A stretch of 64,000 nt of DNA from Limnohabitans sp. T6-5 (GCF_003063315.1 NZ_NERV01000002.1:1240001-1304000), one strand, 5' to 3'. Positions 34,880 through 44,934 are shown, counted from the stretch's first letter. The notes: generated by a model from the letters alone, not told the origin. A program made the numbers and translations.

Positions 34880-35599
34880 TTGCCACACTCTTCGCCCGGC
34901 TACCTGACCAAGCAGGAATGCATTCCGGTTTTAGGCGTGGATGACTTGCTCATCCGCTCATTGCTCGACAAGAACCAGTTTCATGATCCGCAGGATAAGG
35001 CGCTCAATCTGGGCATTTCCGCGGCCACCTGGCCCTTGTTTGGCCTCCTCTGGCCTTCGGGTGCGCGCATGGCAGAGCGCATGGCGCTGCGCCCAGTCAC
35101 AGGCGAACGGATTCTGGAGATTGGTTGCGGCCTGGCCCTTTCCAGTTTGGTGGCGCACCGGCGTGGGGCTCATGTCACGGCCAGCGATTGCCACCCTCTG
35201 GCCCACGCTTTTCTGAACCACAACACGCAACTCAATGGCTTGACGCCCATCACCTATAACCATGGCTTGTGGGGCACGGCAGCCAAGCGCGAAGACGGGC
35301 AACCCGTGCTGACGCAGGCGGAGGACGCAGATGTGAACGGTGTGTTTGACTTGATCGTGGGCAGTGACATCTTGTATGAGCGCGATGACGAAGGCACGCT
35401 GGCGAGCTTCATCGACGCACATGCAGCTTTGACCTCCGAAATTTGGGTGGTGGACCCGAACCGGGGCAACCGCTCAGCCTTTCACAAGCACATGGCCCGG
35501 GCGGGCTTTGCCATGTATGAACAGGTGCTGGACCACGCAGCGCACGATGACATAGCCGCCTACAAAGGCCGCATGCTCACCTATACGCGCAACGTTTGA
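34880..35599 (+). CDS. Class I SAM-dependent methyltransferase (Nnt1/METTL-type)
   Basis: A 239-residue protein. GERILEIGCGLALSSLVAH (about 75-93) is SAM motif I and DLIVGSDILYERDDEG (about 158-173) motif IV. GLLWPSGARMAERM before motif I matches the lysine-methyltransferase-like (Nnt1, METTL20) family. The start is probably the TTG at 34880; no in-frame ATG precedes the conserved part. The substrate is probably a protein or small molecule but unknown. Confidence 0.82.
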   Translation: MPHSSPGYLTKQECIPVLGVDDLLIRSLLDKNQFHDPQDKALNLGISAATWPLFGLLWPSGARMAERMALRPVTGERILEIGCGLALSSLVAHRRGAHVTASDCHPLAHAFLNHNTQLNGLTPITYNHGLWGTAAKREDGQPVLTQAEDADVNGVFDLIVGSDILYERDDEGTLASFIDAHAALTSEIWVVDPNRGNRSAFHKHMARAGFAMYEQVLDHAAHDDIAAYKGRMLTYTRNV

Positions 35600-35607
35600 C
35601 CTTGAGC

Positions 35608-36735
35608 TCATCGAGGCAACCATCCCAACCCCTTGGCGTGCAGACTCTGGATGTAGAGCCGATCGGCCGATTCGGTTACGCCCGTGCTCTCGGGGTACTG
35701 TCCGCTCGGGTCTTGCAGGTCGTTGACCACCTTGCCGTCTTCGGTGAAGGCGATCACATGGCCATAAGCCTTGGGGATGGGCCACAGCGCGCGCGGCAGG
35801 CGCAATGTGACTTTGCGCATGAACGGTTTTTGTGCCAGCTTGTCGATGGTCGGATTGCGCGGCTTGGCAAAGCCCAGCCAAATCTTGCCATCTAGCCCCC
35901 GCATGAGGTTATCGGGATATCCAGGCAAGTTGTTGAACAGCACGCGGGCCTGCTCGCCGCCCTTTTTCGCATCCAGAACCTTCACATCCACACCTTGCGC
36001 GTTAACGTCGATCTTCCAGACACGGTATTTCCCCGTCTCGTTCACAAAGAGGTGCTTTTCGTCCTGGCTCAGCGCCACACCGTTGGCAAAGCTGAGGCCA
36101 CTGGCCACCACGCGGGTTTGGCCGCTGGCGGGGTCAAACTCCAGCACGCGCCCCGTGGCAGTCTGCTCCAGGATGTCGAGCACGCTGGCCTCAAAGGTGC
36201 CACCCCAGTCTTTGGGGGCAAAGCGGGTGGACGCGTCACTCAGGTAGATCTTGCCGTTTTTGGCGACCACCACCGCGTCGGCGTAGCGAATCGGGTCGGG
36301 CTTGCCGTTCACACTGACGTGGTCGGTGAGCAGCTGGATCGATTTGTCAGGCGCGATGGACAGCAGGCCTTTGACCGCGTCAGCAGCAATCAAATGGCCT
36401 TTGGCGTCAAAGTCAAAACCCAGCACCCGGCCGCCCGTCTGGGCAAAGACTTCTTGCTGCGTGCCGTCAGGCTGCATGCGCAAGATGCGGCCGCTCTCCA
36501 CCGTGGTGTAGAGCTTGCCGTCTGGCCCAATAGCGATGTGCTCCGGGCCCGCCTCGGCGCCCAGGTCGATCATGTTGAGTTTGGCCAGTTTGTCGTTGAC
36601 CGCATGAGACCCCGCATAGCCGGGTGCTGTGGGCGCGTCCCAGCTGACCGGCTCGATCGGTATGGGCCACAGGCAAAAATACGCCAGCCCAGCCAGCACC
36701 ATCACACCCCAAACACCCAACAACTTATTCATCAT
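35608..36735 (-). CDS. SMP-30/strictosidine-synthase-like beta-propeller protein with N-terminal anchor
   Basis: A 375-residue protein with an N-terminal transmembrane or signal segment (about 4-24) and a six-bladed propeller of the gluconolactonase/APMAP type: PEHIAIGPDGKLYTTVESGR, GHLIAADAVKGLLSI, YADAVVVAKNGKIYLSDAST and LSFANGVALSQDEKHLFVNET. The last contains the typical N-G-V-A metal site region. Probably a periplasmic lactonase or esterase of unknown substrate. Start ATG 36735 or 36732. Confidence 0.85.
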   Translation of the reverse strand: MMNKLLGVWGVMVLAGLAYFCLWPIPIEPVSWDAPTAPGYAGSHAVNDKLAKLNMIDLGAEAGPEHIAIGPDGKLYTTVESGRILRMQPDGTQQEVFAQTGGRVLGFDFDAKGHLIAADAVKGLLSIAPDKSIQLLTDHVSVNGKPDPIRYADAVVVAKNGKIYLSDASTRFAPKDWGGTFEASVLDILEQTATGRVLEFDPASGQTRVVASGLSFANGVALSQDEKHLFVNETGKYRVWKIDVNAQGVDVKVLDAKKGGEQARVLFNNLPGYPDNLMRGLDGKIWLGFAKPRNPTIDKLAQKPFMRKVTLRLPRALWPIPKAYGHVIAFTEDGKVVNDLQDPSGQYPESTGVTESADRLYIQSLHAKGLGWLPR

Positions 36736-36837
36736 GTCTCCGTCTGACCCCACAAGGGGCCGCGCAAGCCATTGAAACAGCTTCAGGCCCTCATGGCCTC
36801 AGAGCAAACCCTCGTCAGTGGGGTGACACCCGGCGCA

Positions 36838-38076
36838 TCAGCGGACACGTCGCCCCTGCATCCATTGCCTGTAAGCGCGTGCCCCCCACATGGCGCTGAC
36901 TTGCGACACCAACAAGGCCCAGACCGGAGACACCCCGGGCCGGGGTGGGCGCTGTTGGCTCAGGCGGGTCAACTGGTACTTGACCGCCCCCATGTGCGCA
37001 GCCGCAGCCAAGCCTTTGTTTTTCCAGGTGATGGGGTGCAGCAGCATGGGCACCGTGGTTTGACCCGCACGCCATTGACGGGGCAATGCGGGCTCCAGCG
37101 CCAAGGCCGTGGCGATGCCCACCATGGCCACTCCGCTGTCCAGCACTTGCTGCGCCACCTCGGCCCTGCGGATACCGCCTGTGACCATCAAGGGCATGGC
37201 AGCCACGGCCACGATGTCGCGTGCGAACTCCAGGAAGTAGGCTTCGCGTGCCAACGTACGCTCGTCCCTGGACGTGCCCATCATGGCCGGGGCCTCGTAG
37301 CTGCCGCCCGACAACTCGACCAGATCCACACCCAACGGCGCCAGCATCTGAACGACCGCACGAGCGTCATCGGGTGAAAAACCACCTCGCTGAAAATCAG
37401 CCGAATTGAGCTTGACGGACACCGCAAAGTCGGGGGCCACGGCGGCACGCACCGCCTGCACAACGTTGAGCAACAAGCGGGCCCGGTTGTGCAGGCTACC
37501 GCCCCACGCATCCTGTCGGTGGTTCGACAAGGGTGAAAGGAATTGGCTGAGCAAATAGCCATGCGCTGCATGGATCTGCACGCCCGTGAACCCGGCCCGT
37601 TCGGCGAGCAGGGCGGTGGCCACAAACCGGTTCTTGACGTCTTCGATGTCGTCTTCGCTCATGGCCTTGGGCATGGCAAATCGATTCGATTGCGCCCCCA
37701 GGTTGAGCGCCACGGGCGATGGGGCCACCGTCTGCTGGCCCAAGGCGGCGGGCATCTGGCGCCCCGGGTGGTTGATCTGCATCCACACCTGTGCGCCCCG
37801 CGAGCGGCCCACTTGGGCCCAAGCCTTGAAGCGGTCCAGATGGGCCTCGTCTTCAAGCACCACGCCACCAGGGCCGGTCATGGCACGGGCGTCCACCATC
37901 ACGTTGCCCGTCAAGATCAAGCCGGCTTCCCCGTCGGCCCAAGCCTGGTACAGGCGCAACAGCGCAGCAGAGGGCGCATGGTCGCTGTCGGCCATGTTTT
38001 CTTCCATCGCGGCCTTGGCGATGCGGTTGGGAATGGTGACGCCGTTGGGCAGCAACAGGGGCGTGAACAGCGGCAT
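36838..38076 (-). CDS. NADH:flavin oxidoreductase (old yellow enzyme family)
   Basis: A 412-residue FMN-dependent TIM-barrel oxidoreductase. Motifs are VTIPNRIAKAAMEENMAD near the start, WMQINHPGRQMP, the substrate/flavin motif IHAAHGYLLSQFLSPLSNHR (about 182-201) with WGGSLHNRARLL, KLNSADF and MVTGGIRR near the C-terminus. It lacks the extra Fe-S and NAD domains of 2,4-dienoyl-CoA reductase and has a basic 50-residue tail. Substrate unknown. The ATG at 38076 is 25 bp after the xthA stop, suggesting co-transcription. Confidence 0.9.
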   Translation of the reverse strand: MPLFTPLLLPNGVTIPNRIAKAAMEENMADSDHAPSAALLRLYQAWADGEAGLILTGNVMVDARAMTGPGGVVLEDEAHLDRFKAWAQVGRSRGAQVWMQINHPGRQMPAALGQQTVAPSPVALNLGAQSNRFAMPKAMSEDDIEDVKNRFVATALLAERAGFTGVQIHAAHGYLLSQFLSPLSNHRQDAWGGSLHNRARLLLNVVQAVRAAVAPDFAVSVKLNSADFQRGGFSPDDARAVVQMLAPLGVDLVELSGGSYEAPAMMGTSRDERTLAREAYFLEFARDIVAVAAMPLMVTGGIRRAEVAQQVLDSGVAMVGIATALALEPALPRQWRAGQTTVPMLLHPITWKNKGLAAAAHMGAVKYQLTRLSQQRPPRPGVSPVWALLVSQVSAMWGARAYRQWMQGRRVR

Positions 38077-38101
38077 GAAGGTGGGCTCCAGAAAATTCAG
38101 A

Positions 38102-38905
38102 TCAGATCGAGAAGTCGTAGCCAATGGTGATCGGCGCGTGGTCAGAGAACTTCTCGCCCTTGTAGATGTGTTCGGTGCGCGCCTTCTCGGCCACGGCGGG
38201 CGTGGCCAAGTGGTAGTCCAGACGCCAGCCGACGTTCTTGGCATAGGCTTGTCCCCGGTTGCTCCACCAGGTGTAGCAATCGTCGGTGGTTTCGGGTTTC
38301 AAGCGGCGGTACACGTCGACCACGCCGCCCTCGGTGGTGAGTTGGGTCATCCACTGGCGCTCTGCGGGCAGGAAACCACTGTTTTTCTGGTTGCTGCGCC
38401 AATTTTTAAGATCGGCTTGCTGGTGGGCGATGTTGACGTCGCTGCACACAATGAAATCACGCTCGGCTTTGAGGGTCATCAGGTGCGGATACATCTTGTC
38501 CAGAAAACGGTACTTGGCCTCTTGCCGCTCTGGGCCCGATGACCCGCTGGGAAAATAAACGCTGATGATGGACAACTTGCGAGTTGGCGTATCGAAGCGA
38601 GTCTCCACATATCGGCCCTCGGCGTCGAACTCGCCCCTGTCAAAGCCGATGACCACGTCGCTGGGCTCGTGGCGGGTGTAGATGCCCACGCCCGAGTAAC
38701 CCTTTTTCTCGGCAAAGTGGAAGTGGCCCTTTAGGCCGGCGAGTTGTTCAAACTTGCCCGCCACATCTGAGGCATGGGCTTTGACCTCTTGCACACAAAT
38801 ACAATCGGGTTTCTCTTGCGCCAGCCAGCCTTCGACCCCTTTGGTCGTGGCCGAACGGATGCCGTTGAGGTTGAGGCTGGTGATTTTGAACAAGGATTTC
38901 CCCAT
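38102..38905 (-). CDS. xthA: Exodeoxyribonuclease III
   Basis: A 267-residue AP endonuclease/3'-5' exonuclease of the ExoIII family used in base-excision repair. Catalytic segments are SLNLNGIRSA (about 9-18), CVQEVKA with the metal Glu, the SDVNIAHQQADLKNW block (about 155-169) with Asp and Asn, GWRLDYHLAT, and the terminal SDHAPI with the catalytic His. The ATG at 38905 overlaps the divergent pyrE ATG by two bases. Confidence 0.95.
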   Translation of the reverse strand: MGKSLFKITSLNLNGIRSATTKGVEGWLAQEKPDCICVQEVKAHASDVAGKFEQLAGLKGHFHFAEKKGYSGVGIYTRHEPSDVVIGFDRGEFDAEGRYVETRFDTPTRKLSIISVYFPSGSSGPERQEAKYRFLDKMYPHLMTLKAERDFIVCSDVNIAHQQADLKNWRSNQKNSGFLPAERQWMTQLTTEGGVVDVYRRLKPETTDDCYTWWSNRGQAYAKNVGWRLDYHLATPAVAEKARTEHIYKGEKFSDHAPITIGYDFSI

Positions 38906-39608
38906 GGTGACAGGACAGGCAAGCGGCGCCGACACACAGGCGCTCGCTCAAGAATTTGTGCAATTTGCAGTCGACTCGGGCGTGTTGCGCTTTGGCGAAT
39001 TCAAGACCAAAGCCGGGCGCATGAGCCCTTACTTCTTCAACGCCGGTCTGTTTGACGATGGCGCCAAGCTCGGCCGACTGGCGCAATTCTATGCAAAAGC
39101 CCTGCTGGCCAGCGGCCTCGAGTTCGACATGATTTTTGGTCCCGCCTACAAGGGCATACCGCTGGGCGCGGCCGTGGCCATCGAGCTGGCCCGCCTGGGC
39201 AAGAACGTGCCCTTTGCCTACAACCGCAAAGAAGCCAAGGACCACGGCGAAGGCGGCTCGCTGGTCGGTGCGCCGCTCAAAGGCCGCGTGTTGATCGTGG
39301 ACGACGTGATGAGCGCAGGCACCGCCGCCCGTGAATCCATTGAACTCATCAAAGCCGCTGGTGCCACGCCCCACGCGATTGCGATTGCACTGGACCGCCA
39401 GGAAATGGCCACCGAAAAGCAAGCCGACGGCTCCGTCAAGGACGTACCCCACAGCGCCGTGCAATACGTTCGCAACACCTTGGGCATGGGCGTGTGCTGC
39501 ATCGCGCAACTGTCCGACCTGCTGGCCTACCTGTCTGCCCAAAGCGGCAACGAACTGGGCCAGCATCTGTCAAAAGTGCAGGCGTACCGCGACCGCTACG
39601 GCGTTTAA
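38904..39608 (+). CDS. pyrE: Orotate phosphoribosyltransferase
   Basis: A 234-residue type I phosphoribosyltransferase that joins orotate and PRPP to OMP in pyrimidine synthesis. Motifs are FGEFKTKAGRMSPYFFNAG (about 28-46), FGPAYKGIPLGAAVA, AYNRKEAKDHGEGG (flexible loop) and the PRPP motif VLIVDDVMSAGTA (about 130-142). The ATG at 38904 shares two bases with the xthA start on the opposite strand, so each mRNA leader must lie inside the other gene. Confidence 0.96.
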   Translation: MVTGQASGADTQALAQEFVQFAVDSGVLRFGEFKTKAGRMSPYFFNAGLFDDGAKLGRLAQFYAKALLASGLEFDMIFGPAYKGIPLGAAVAIELARLGKNVPFAYNRKEAKDHGEGGSLVGAPLKGRVLIVDDVMSAGTAARESIELIKAAGATPHAIAIALDRQEMATEKQADGSVKDVPHSAVQYVRNTLGMGVCCIAQLSDLLAYLSAQSGNELGQHLSKVQAYRDRYGV

Positions 39609-40078
39609 CAAGCCGAGTCAGCGCCAAAAATGGCGTTGAAACATGTCTGAGCCAACGGATGCAGACTTGTGACTTGTGAACAACTGACACTTTGATTCGT
39701 TGTTTTTGATTTCGTCAAATTTAGCAGTTCTCTTTCGAGGGTACTGCTTTTTTTTCGTCTTTATTCAACTGTTCCATGTCTGTCAACCCCCGCATTGCAT
39801 CAGGAATTGGTGGGTGATCGACTCTAAATTGAGGAAATTCAATGCGTCAGGGTGGGTGTATCTTGAAAAAAATCAACTAACTCATGAAAAAGATGAAAAA
39901 TTTTTTTTAATTTTTTAGGTCTCATTGAGTTCTTTTAAGAGACTTTAAGTTTTCAATTTTTGATTTTTTCAAGCATTTGACGCGAAAACAACAAAGAGGC
40001 GTACCCCAATTGGTGGATTCGCGCCATGAACTTTATCTTGAGAATTTCAGTTTTCATGTACTTGGCAATTTTCTCTTG
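39609..40078. other. AT-rich gene-free region upstream of the type I secretion genes
   Basis: About 470 bases with no convincing gene. From about 39700 it is much richer in A/T than the flanks, with T and A runs around 39896-39920. A 72-codon open frame (39700-39918) has no ribosome-binding site or protein-like composition. It probably holds the promoter of the secretion operon; no single -35/-10 pair stands out. Confidence 0.5.
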
Positions 40079-41455
40079 ATGCTCAATATGATTTATCAAA
40101 AACGACCTACCAGCAGCGGCCACGGCCCTTTGCTGCGCGTTCGTTTCTGTGCGGGCTGCAAGCAGGTCTGGCAGGTGCTGGGATCACTCGCCATGGCCGG
40201 ATTGACTGCCCATGCCACAGCACAAACATTGCCCGCAGTGGTCTCCCAGGCACTGCAGGCTTACCCATCGATCTTGTCAGCCAGTGCCAAAACGGCTGCC
40301 GCACGGTCTGACATTGCACGCGCTCGCAGTGCGCACTACCCCCAGCTGGGTGTCACGGCAACTGCCAATACCTATGCTTCATCGACGCCTTTGACCCCAA
40401 GCCAACGACTGACCTGGTCTCCTACCACCCGTCTGAATCTGTGGTCGGGTGGAAAGATTGAAGCCGATACCCAACGCTCGGAAGCTTTGACCCGGGCGGC
40501 CGAGTCCCAGCAAGCCAACACACTGGAAGACGTGGCGCAACAAGCGGCCGAAGCTTACTTGAACTGGGCGAAAACGGCCGACTTGTACAACCTGGCCGTG
40601 CGCAATGTGAACTCACACCGCGAAACACTGGAAGACATCCGGAAAATCGCAGAAGTCGACAAGGGTCGGCGTGTGGACTACGAACAGGCCTTGGTCCGGA
40701 TGGAAAACGCCACGCTGACCTTGCAGCAGCGCAAGTCGGATTTCTCCCAAGCGATTCAGCGCATGACGCGTTACTGGTCCGGCCCCCTTGATGCCCGCCC
40801 CACAGGGCTGGATGAAGTCGTATCAAATGTCGGCCCCTTGGGCCGCATGCCCTTGACCATGGCGGGCGCCATGGACATGGTGTCGAATGATCTGCCGGTG
40901 ATTGCACAAGCCTTGGCACAAGTGCAGGCCGCAGAGGCCGCTGTCCGCATGGCCAAAGGTCAGCACTGGCCCACCGTTGACGTGGCCATCTCCAGACAAG
41001 CCGCCACAGCCACTTCGCGCGAAGAAGTCCTCACACAACTGCAACTGAATGCCCCGCTTTATTCCGGCGGCAGCACCTCAGCCGCGGTAGAAGCCGCACA
41101 GGGCCAACTGAAATCAGCCCAATTCGCCCTGGATGAAGCCCGCTTGGTGGCCCGCGAAAAAGCCGCATTGGCCTGGCAAGAGTGGGCGTCGGCGCAATCC
41201 CGGTCCATCACAGGCAATGCCCAGTCTGATGTGGGCGACAAATTGGTCGAGTCTTACCGCCAGCAGTTTCGTGTTGCTCGCCGATCCCTTTTGGAATTAC
41301 TGAACATGCAGGCAGATGCCTTTGGCTACCGCTCTTCTGCACGAACAGCTTTTCACGACGAGCGCATCGCTCGCGTGCGTTTGCTGGCCTCTACTGGCGA
41401 CTTGGCCCGAAGGTTTACCTCTGAACCTGGACTTGTAGTCCAGCCCGGTCGCTGA
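40079..41455 (+). CDS. TolC-family outer-membrane channel of a type I secretion system
   Basis: A 458-residue TolC-like protein with a signal peptide ending near ATAQ (about residue 48) and two long helical OEP repeats: VVSQALQAYPSILSASAKTAAARSDI at the start of the first, NDLPVIAQALAQVQAAEAAVRMAKGQHWPTVD at the second. NLWSGGKIE and APLYSGGST are the two beta-strand entrances. This matches LapE/AggA-type channels. The start is uncertain: ATGs at 40079 or 40088 precede an unusual long basic leader. It is followed by the ABC exporter and adaptor genes. Confidence 0.88.
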   Translation: MLNMIYQKRPTSSGHGPLLRVRFCAGCKQVWQVLGSLAMAGLTAHATAQTLPAVVSQALQAYPSILSASAKTAAARSDIARARSAHYPQLGVTATANTYASSTPLTPSQRLTWSPTTRLNLWSGGKIEADTQRSEALTRAAESQQANTLEDVAQQAAEAYLNWAKTADLYNLAVRNVNSHRETLEDIRKIAEVDKGRRVDYEQALVRMENATLTLQQRKSDFSQAIQRMTRYWSGPLDARPTGLDEVVSNVGPLGRMPLTMAGAMDMVSNDLPVIAQALAQVQAAEAAVRMAKGQHWPTVDVAISRQAATATSREEVLTQLQLNAPLYSGGSTSAAVEAAQGQLKSAQFALDEARLVAREKAALAWQEWASAQSRSITGNAQSDVGDKLVESYRQQFRVARRSLLELLNMQADAFGYRSSARTAFHDERIARVRLLASTGDLARRFTSEPGLVVQPGR

Positions 41456-41491
41456 AGTTGAGTCCTGAATATTTTGATGAATTGATGGTCT

Positions 41492-43708
41492 ATGACTAAC
41501 TTGATAAATTTTGCGCCACCAGGTGCCGCGGGGCTCAAGTCGGCTCCGGCTGCCATGAAACAAAGCGACGGGATGAACGATCCCTTGCTGATGTGCTTGG
41601 CCATGGCGGCCAAGCTGCTGGGCCGTCCTGTGCACTTCCAGGTGTTAAGAGCAGGTTTTGCGCTGGATGAGCGCGGACGTGTGCCATTGGCGGCTTATCC
41701 CGACATGGCCCACAAGAACGGTCTGATGGGCGCATGGTCGCGTACTCGCATAGCAGACATCCCGCACTACGTCTTGCCCGTGCTGATGTCACTGACCGAT
41801 GGACGTGCCTGTGTCTTGCGCCACATTGACGGTCAAAATGCGGTCGTCTGGTGGGCCGAAAGTGGCATGGAAGATCAGATGATTTCCTTGGCCGAACTTC
41901 AAGGCCTGGCGCGCCCCGAAGTGTTGGCACTGAAATTACCCCCCAAACGCCATGACCAAACCCTGACGCCCATCAAAGGGGCCGCCTTCAGCTGGTTTTG
42001 GGGCACGCTGTGGCGCTTCCGTCACTTTTACGTCGAATCGATGATTGCCACCGTGGTGGCCAACGTGCTCACCCTGGCGAGCGTGTTCTTCACCATGAAC
42101 GTCTACGACCGAGTCGTGCCCACCAGCGCTTACGCTTCTTTGTGGACATTGGCCATTGGCACCTCTGCGGCGATTGTCATGGAGTTCATCATGCGCTGGC
42201 TCAAGGCCCGCTTGGTGGATTTGGGCGGGAAAAAGGCAGACCTGGCCATCAACGCCATTTTGCTGCGCGAGATCATGGCCATTCGCCTGGAGCACCGTCC
42301 TCAGTCGGTGGGTATTTTTGCCAGCTCCATGCGGGACTTCGAATCGCTGCGCGACTTCTTCTCCTCCGCCTCACTCGTGCTGCTGGCCGACATGCCCTTT
42401 GTCTTGATGTTCTTGGCTTTGATCGCTGTGGTCGCAGGCCCGTTGGCATGGATTCCAGGCTTGACGGTGCCCGTGCTGGTGATCATCGGCCTGGCTTCGC
42501 AAAAAGCATTGATGACCGCCATGCGTGAGAACATGAAAGAGTCTGGCGACAAGCAAAGCGTGCTGGTCGAGGCCGTACTGAACTTGGAACTGCTCAAAGC
42601 CCACAACGCTGAGAGCTATTTGCAACGCCGCTGGGAAATGTCCAACCTGGCTGGTGCCGATGCCTACAAACGCACCCGCAGCCTGAGCAACTGGGTCATG
42701 GGCCTGACCACTGCCGCCCAGCAATTGGTCACTGTGGGCATGGTGGTGGCCGGTGTCTACATGATCCACGCCAATGCATTGACCGTCGGTGGATTGATGG
42801 CCGCTGTGATTTTGTCGGGGCGTGCCCTGGGGCCATTGGCCAGCGTGATGTCTCTGGCCACTCGTTACCAACAAGCGATCAGCTCACTGGACACCCTGGA
42901 TGGCCTGATGAAACGCCCTCGGGACCGCATCCATGGCCGCAACTACGTTGTTCCTGAAGTCATTCACGGGGGGCTGCAAGGCGAAGCTTTGGAGTTTGCC
43001 TACCCCGGCCAGCACAAGATCCCTGTGATCAAGAAATTGTCGATCAACATCGCTCCAGGTCAAAAAGTGGCCATGCTGGGCCGTGTAGGCAGCGGCAAAA
43101 GCACTTTGCTGCGCCTCATGTCCGGCCTTTACTTGCCACAAGCTGGCAACGTGCGACTGGATGGTGTCGACTTGCAGCAACTCGAACCCGTTGAAGTCCG
43201 CAGCCGCATCGGTTATGTGGGCCAGGATCCCCAGTTGTTCATGGGCACGCTGCGCGAAAACATGGTCTTGGCTGACAGCTGGATCAGTGACATGAAGATC
43301 ACGGAAGTGCTCAAAACGCTGAATATCTATGACATGGTCGCCAACCACCCCTTGGGGTTGGACATGCCCATCACCGAAGCTGGTGGCGGCCTGTCGGGCG
43401 GCCAGCGTCAGCTGCTGTCCATTGCCCGAATGATGCTGCGCAACCCGCAATTGGTATTCATGGACGAACCTACGGCCAACATGGACCAAAACACCGAAGC
43501 ACGCGTGATTGCCGTGCTCAAAGATTGGTTGCATGGACGCACCCTGCTGATGTCCACGCATCGCCCCCAATTGCTCGAATGGGTTGACCTGATCGCCGTC
43601 ATCGACAACGGTCAATGTGTGGCCTTGGGTCCCAAACAAGAAATGATTGAAAAGCTGTCACGCGGCATTGATGTGAACGGCTCACGAGCCCAGGGAGCTG
43701 CGGCATGA
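41492..43708 (+). CDS. Type I secretion ABC exporter (LapB/RtxB-like)
   Basis: A 738-residue inner-membrane exporter: an N-terminal C39-like domain without the catalytic Cys (about 28-140), a six-helix ABC membrane domain (about 175-455) and a nucleotide-binding domain with Walker A GRVGSGKST (about 530-538), signature LSGGQRQ, Walker B LVFMDEPTA and the H-loop STHRP. LapB-type exporters move large RTX adhesins through the adaptor and TolC. The inactive C39-like domain is the usual state when substrates have C-terminal signals. It overlaps the adaptor gene by four bases. Confidence 0.94.
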   Translation: MTNLINFAPPGAAGLKSAPAAMKQSDGMNDPLLMCLAMAAKLLGRPVHFQVLRAGFALDERGRVPLAAYPDMAHKNGLMGAWSRTRIADIPHYVLPVLMSLTDGRACVLRHIDGQNAVVWWAESGMEDQMISLAELQGLARPEVLALKLPPKRHDQTLTPIKGAAFSWFWGTLWRFRHFYVESMIATVVANVLTLASVFFTMNVYDRVVPTSAYASLWTLAIGTSAAIVMEFIMRWLKARLVDLGGKKADLAINAILLREIMAIRLEHRPQSVGIFASSMRDFESLRDFFSSASLVLLADMPFVLMFLALIAVVAGPLAWIPGLTVPVLVIIGLASQKALMTAMRENMKESGDKQSVLVEAVLNLELLKAHNAESYLQRRWEMSNLAGADAYKRTRSLSNWVMGLTTAAQQLVTVGMVVAGVYMIHANALTVGGLMAAVILSGRALGPLASVMSLATRYQQAISSLDTLDGLMKRPRDRIHGRNYVVPEVIHGGLQGEALEFAYPGQHKIPVIKKLSINIAPGQKVAMLGRVGSGKSTLLRLMSGLYLPQAGNVRLDGVDLQQLEPVEVRSRIGYVGQDPQLFMGTLRENMVLADSWISDMKITEVLKTLNIYDMVANHPLGLDMPITEAGGGLSGGQRQLLSIARMMLRNPQLVFMDEPTANMDQNTEARVIAVLKDWLHGRTLLMSTHRPQLLEWVDLIAVIDNGQCVALGPKQEMIEKLSRGIDVNGSRAQGAAA

Positions 43709-44934
43709 AGTTCAAAAGCAACAAAAAAACCAAGAGCTTTCAAGGCTCGGGGTTTGGCATCGACACCGTCGAGGACGACGAGCGCCGTGCCAGCAAAACC
43801 CTGGTCTGGATGACCGGCTTCACCTTGATCGTGGCACTGGTATGGGCCAGTCAATTTGACCTGGACGAAATCACTCGTGGTCAAGGCAAAGTCATCCCGA
43901 CCAGCCGCGAGCAAGTGATCCAAAGTCTCGACTCTGGCGTGCTGAGCGAAATGCTGGTGCGTGAGGGCAGTGTGGTTGAAAAGGACGAGGTTCTGCTGCG
44001 CATTGACGACGCCCGCAGCGGCGCTGTGTACCGCGAATCCCAAGAAAAATACCTCGCTCTGGCGGCCATGGCGGCCCGACTGAAGGCCGAAGCCTACGGC
44101 ACAGCCCTGACATTTCCGCGTGAATTGAATGCATTTCCCGCGCTCATGCAACAAGAACTGCAAGCATTCAATGCACGCAAACGCGCTTTATTCGAATCAC
44201 TGCATGCATTGGACAGTTCATTGGCCGCAGTCACGCGTGAGCTGAACATCACCGAGCCCATGGTCAAACAAGGCGTCATGTCTGAAGTTGAGCTGTTGCG
44301 CTTGAAACGTCAGGTGGCTGACTTGCAAGGCCAGCGTGCTGAACGACAGAACCGTTATCTCACAGATGCCAACAACGAACTGGTACGCGTGGCCTCCGAA
44401 CTGTCACAGACCAAAGAAAACACGGCAGCGCGTGCCGACGCACTGATGCGCACCACCATCAAGTCCCCGATGAAAGGTGTCGTCAAAAACGTCCAGATCA
44501 CCACTGTGGGTGGTGTGGTTCAAGCTGGCCAGCCCATCATGGAAATCGTGCCCACCGAAGATGAAATGCTGGTCGAGGCGTACATCAAACCCGCTGAAGT
44601 CGCATTTTTGAAAGTGGGCCAAAAAGCCACCGTGAAACTGACCGCCTATGACTTCAACAAGTACGGCGGCCTGGAAGGCGTCTTGGAGCACCTGAGCCCG
44701 GACACCATGCGTGATGAAAAGCAACGCAAGCCTGGCAACCCCATTGAGCTGGAAGAAGGCCTGTACCGGATCATGGTGCGCGTCAAGGAGCCTGAAAGCA
44801 TGCGCCACGGACTCAAACTGATTCCCTTACCGGGCATGACCGCCACGGTCGAAATTAGAACTGGCAAAAAGAGTGTTCTCGAATACCTCTTCCGCCCCCT
44901 GCAAAACGTCTCGCAAGCTTTGCGTGAACGTTGA
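43705..44934 (+). CDS. HlyD/LapC-family type I secretion membrane-fusion protein
   Basis: A 409-residue adaptor: cytoplasmic start, one transmembrane helix (about 33-52), a biotinyl-lipoyl half-site (GKVIPTSREQVIQSLDSGVLSEMLVREG), a long helical hairpin (about 115-250), the second lipoyl half (IKSPMKGVVKNVQITTVGGVVQAGQ) and the HlyD C-terminal barrel ending ATVEIRTGKKSVLEYLFRPL. Coupled to the exporter gene by an ATGA overlap. Confidence 0.94.
   Translation: MKFKSNKKTKSFQGSGFGIDTVEDDERRASKTLVWMTGFTLIVALVWASQFDLDEITRGQGKVIPTSREQVIQSLDSGVLSEMLVREGSVVEKDEVLLRIDDARSGAVYRESQEKYLALAAMAARLKAEAYGTALTFPRELNAFPALMQQELQAFNARKRALFESLHALDSSLAAVTRELNITEPMVKQGVMSEVELLRLKRQVADLQGQRAERQNRYLTDANNELVRVASELSQTKENTAARADALMRTTIKSPMKGVVKNVQITTVGGVVQAGQPIMEIVPTEDEMLVEAYIKPAEVAFLKVGQKATVKLTAYDFNKYGGLEGVLEHLSPDTMRDEKQRKPGNPIELEEGLYRIMVRVKEPESMRHGLKLIPLPGMTATVEIRTGKKSVLEYLFRPLQNVSQALRER

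Noticed and set aside
39700..39918. 72-codon frame in the AT-rich gap before the secretion operon
   Set aside because: No ribosome-binding site, hydrophobic start and random end, and it is adjacent to poly-T/poly-A tracts. More likely promoter DNA.
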